DNA from: Candidatus Sumerlaeota bacterium
Lineage (GTDB): Bacteria; Sumerlaeota; Sumerlaeia; SLMS01
NCBI GenBank assembly: GCA_020850785.1
Contig: JADZDZ010000269.1
Location: forward strand, 1 to 5,843
Reading direction: 5' to 3'
Length of the DNA: 5,843 bases
Below are positions 5,152-5,843 of the stretch, in pieces. The translations under genes and the position numbers were made by a program. How positions within the stretch are numbered: the stretch's first letter is position 1; each line of letters opens with the position of its first letter. The notes under the pieces are model-generated. The model worked only from the letters and a program-made list of their open reading frames with translations, did no database searches and was not told where the DNA came from.

Positions 5152-5843
5152 CTAGAACTGGAAGTAGATGAATGGTTTGCCGACCGGGGCGGGAAGGAAC
5201 CAAAGCGTAAGGACAACAATGGTGACCATCAGCACGCCAAGGCCGTAGTTCCACCACTTGGCTTCCCAAGGATTGTCGCGGTTGCGAACCCACAATTCAA
5301 TCGTGAACAGCAACCCGCCCAGGAACGAGAGGAGGAAGAAGGGTTCTGCCGCCTCCAGTTTCCAACTCATGTTGGTGAAGATGGAAATCATCACCTCAAA
5401 AAACTTGTCGGGCGTGTCCGTGCGTATGATCAGCAGGCCGAAAGCGACAACGTGGAACCATGCGATGCGGCAGAGGAGGTCGATGGTCCAGTGGAGGTGG
5501 TGCTGTTTCTTCTGCTTGGGGAAGGCGAGTCGGTAGGCGCACAGCCACAGACCGTGGTACGCACCCCAGGTGACCCAGGACCATTTCGGCCCATGCCACA
5601 GGCCGCTGAGCATGAAGGTGATCATCAGGTTGGACAACGTCCTCGCAAGGCCGCCGCGATTGCCGCCGAGCGGAATGTAGACGTAGTGGCGGAACCACAG
5701 GGAGAGGCTGATGTGCCAGCGGTTCCAATACTCCACGGGGTTTCGCGCGATCATGGGAAGGTTGAAATTTACCCTGAGGTTGATTCCCATCAGCTTCGAA
5801 ACGCCACGGGCGATGTCGCAGTAACAGGCAAAATCGCAGTAAA
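5152..5843 (-). CDS. MBOAT family O-acyltransferase (AlgI-like), C-terminal part
   Basis: The C-terminal 229 residues are present. The reading frame is open to base 5843, so the internal ATG at 5790 is not the start. Conserved elements in order (counted from the first full codon at the edge) are: YCDFACYCDIARG (1-13, the family's YxDFxGYSDxA region); FNLPMIARNPVEYWNRWHISLS (26-47); YVYIPLGGNRGG (53-64); SGLWHG (79-84) with His83, matching the catalytic His of AlgI-type enzymes; and a C-terminus ending FIYFQF. Several hydrophobic segments (about 71-80, 88-105, 121-140, 168-186 and 199-217) fit a polytopic inner-membrane protein. The family moves an acyl group, often acetyl, across the membrane to a polysaccharide; acceptor and donor are not visible here. 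It forms a probable operon with the SGNH-like gene downstream. The expected Gly and Ser of GYSD are both Cys here. Confidence 0.93.
   Translation of the reverse strand, partial: YCDFACYCDIARGVSKLMGINLRVNFNLPMIARNPVEYWNRWHISLSLWFRHYVYIPLGGNRGGLARTLSNLMITFMLSGLWHGPKWSWVTWGAYHGLWLCAYRLAFPKQKKQHHLHWTIDLLCRIAWFHVVAFGLLIIRTDTPDKFFEVMISIFTNMSWKLEAAEPFFLLSFLGGLLFTIELWVRNRDNPWEAKWWNYGLGVLMVTIVVLTLWFLPAPVGKPFIYFQF

Overview
The window is GC-rich bacterial chromosomal DNA (roughly 60% G+C by eye). It carries six protein genes, two of them cut by the window edges. No RNA gene, CRISPR array, insertion sequence or phage gene was seen. The mix of a secreted BPL_N-type amidotransferase-fold protein, a Tat-exported calcineurin-like phosphoesterase with a planctomycete-style C-terminal part, and an MBOAT/SGNH surface-acylation pair suggests a Gram-negative environmental lineage such as Planctomycetota, Sumerlaeota, Hydrogenedentota or a relative. 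No marker gene is present, so this placement is inference.

Left part, 1-2022. A secreted BPL_N/glutamine-amidotransferase-like protein (minus strand, 5' end at 635, running off the left edge) is divergent from moeA (724-1941, plus), with 88 bp between them. moeA encodes the molybdopterin molybdenumtransferase of molybdenum-cofactor synthesis. It stands alone here, with no other cofactor gene in view, and contains an odd AT-rich 16-bp palindrome at 1413-1428.

Middle, 1942-3150. The 81-bp gap after moeA is almost filled by nested inverted repeats (1943-2012) that can fold into a compact three-way-junction RNA. This structure ends against the Shine-Dalgarno of the next gene, a Tat-signal metallophosphoesterase (2023-3087). 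A strong stem-loop with T-tracts (3109-3150) follows, serving convergent genes on both sides.

Right part, 3155-5843, all minus strand. Transcription runs from an MBOAT O-acyltransferase (C-terminal 229 residues present) into a membrane-anchored SGNH-like protein (GTG start at 5141, 10 nt after the MBOAT stop). After 136 bp comes a pirin/YhhW-type quercetinase with a consensus ribosome binding site. The MBOAT and SGNH genes are a probable two-gene module that O-acylates an exported or surface polysaccharide. The pirin gene may be read separately.

Most of the window is ordinary. The observation most worth following is the structured leader between moeA and the phosphoesterase gene, followed by the intragenic moeA palindrome.
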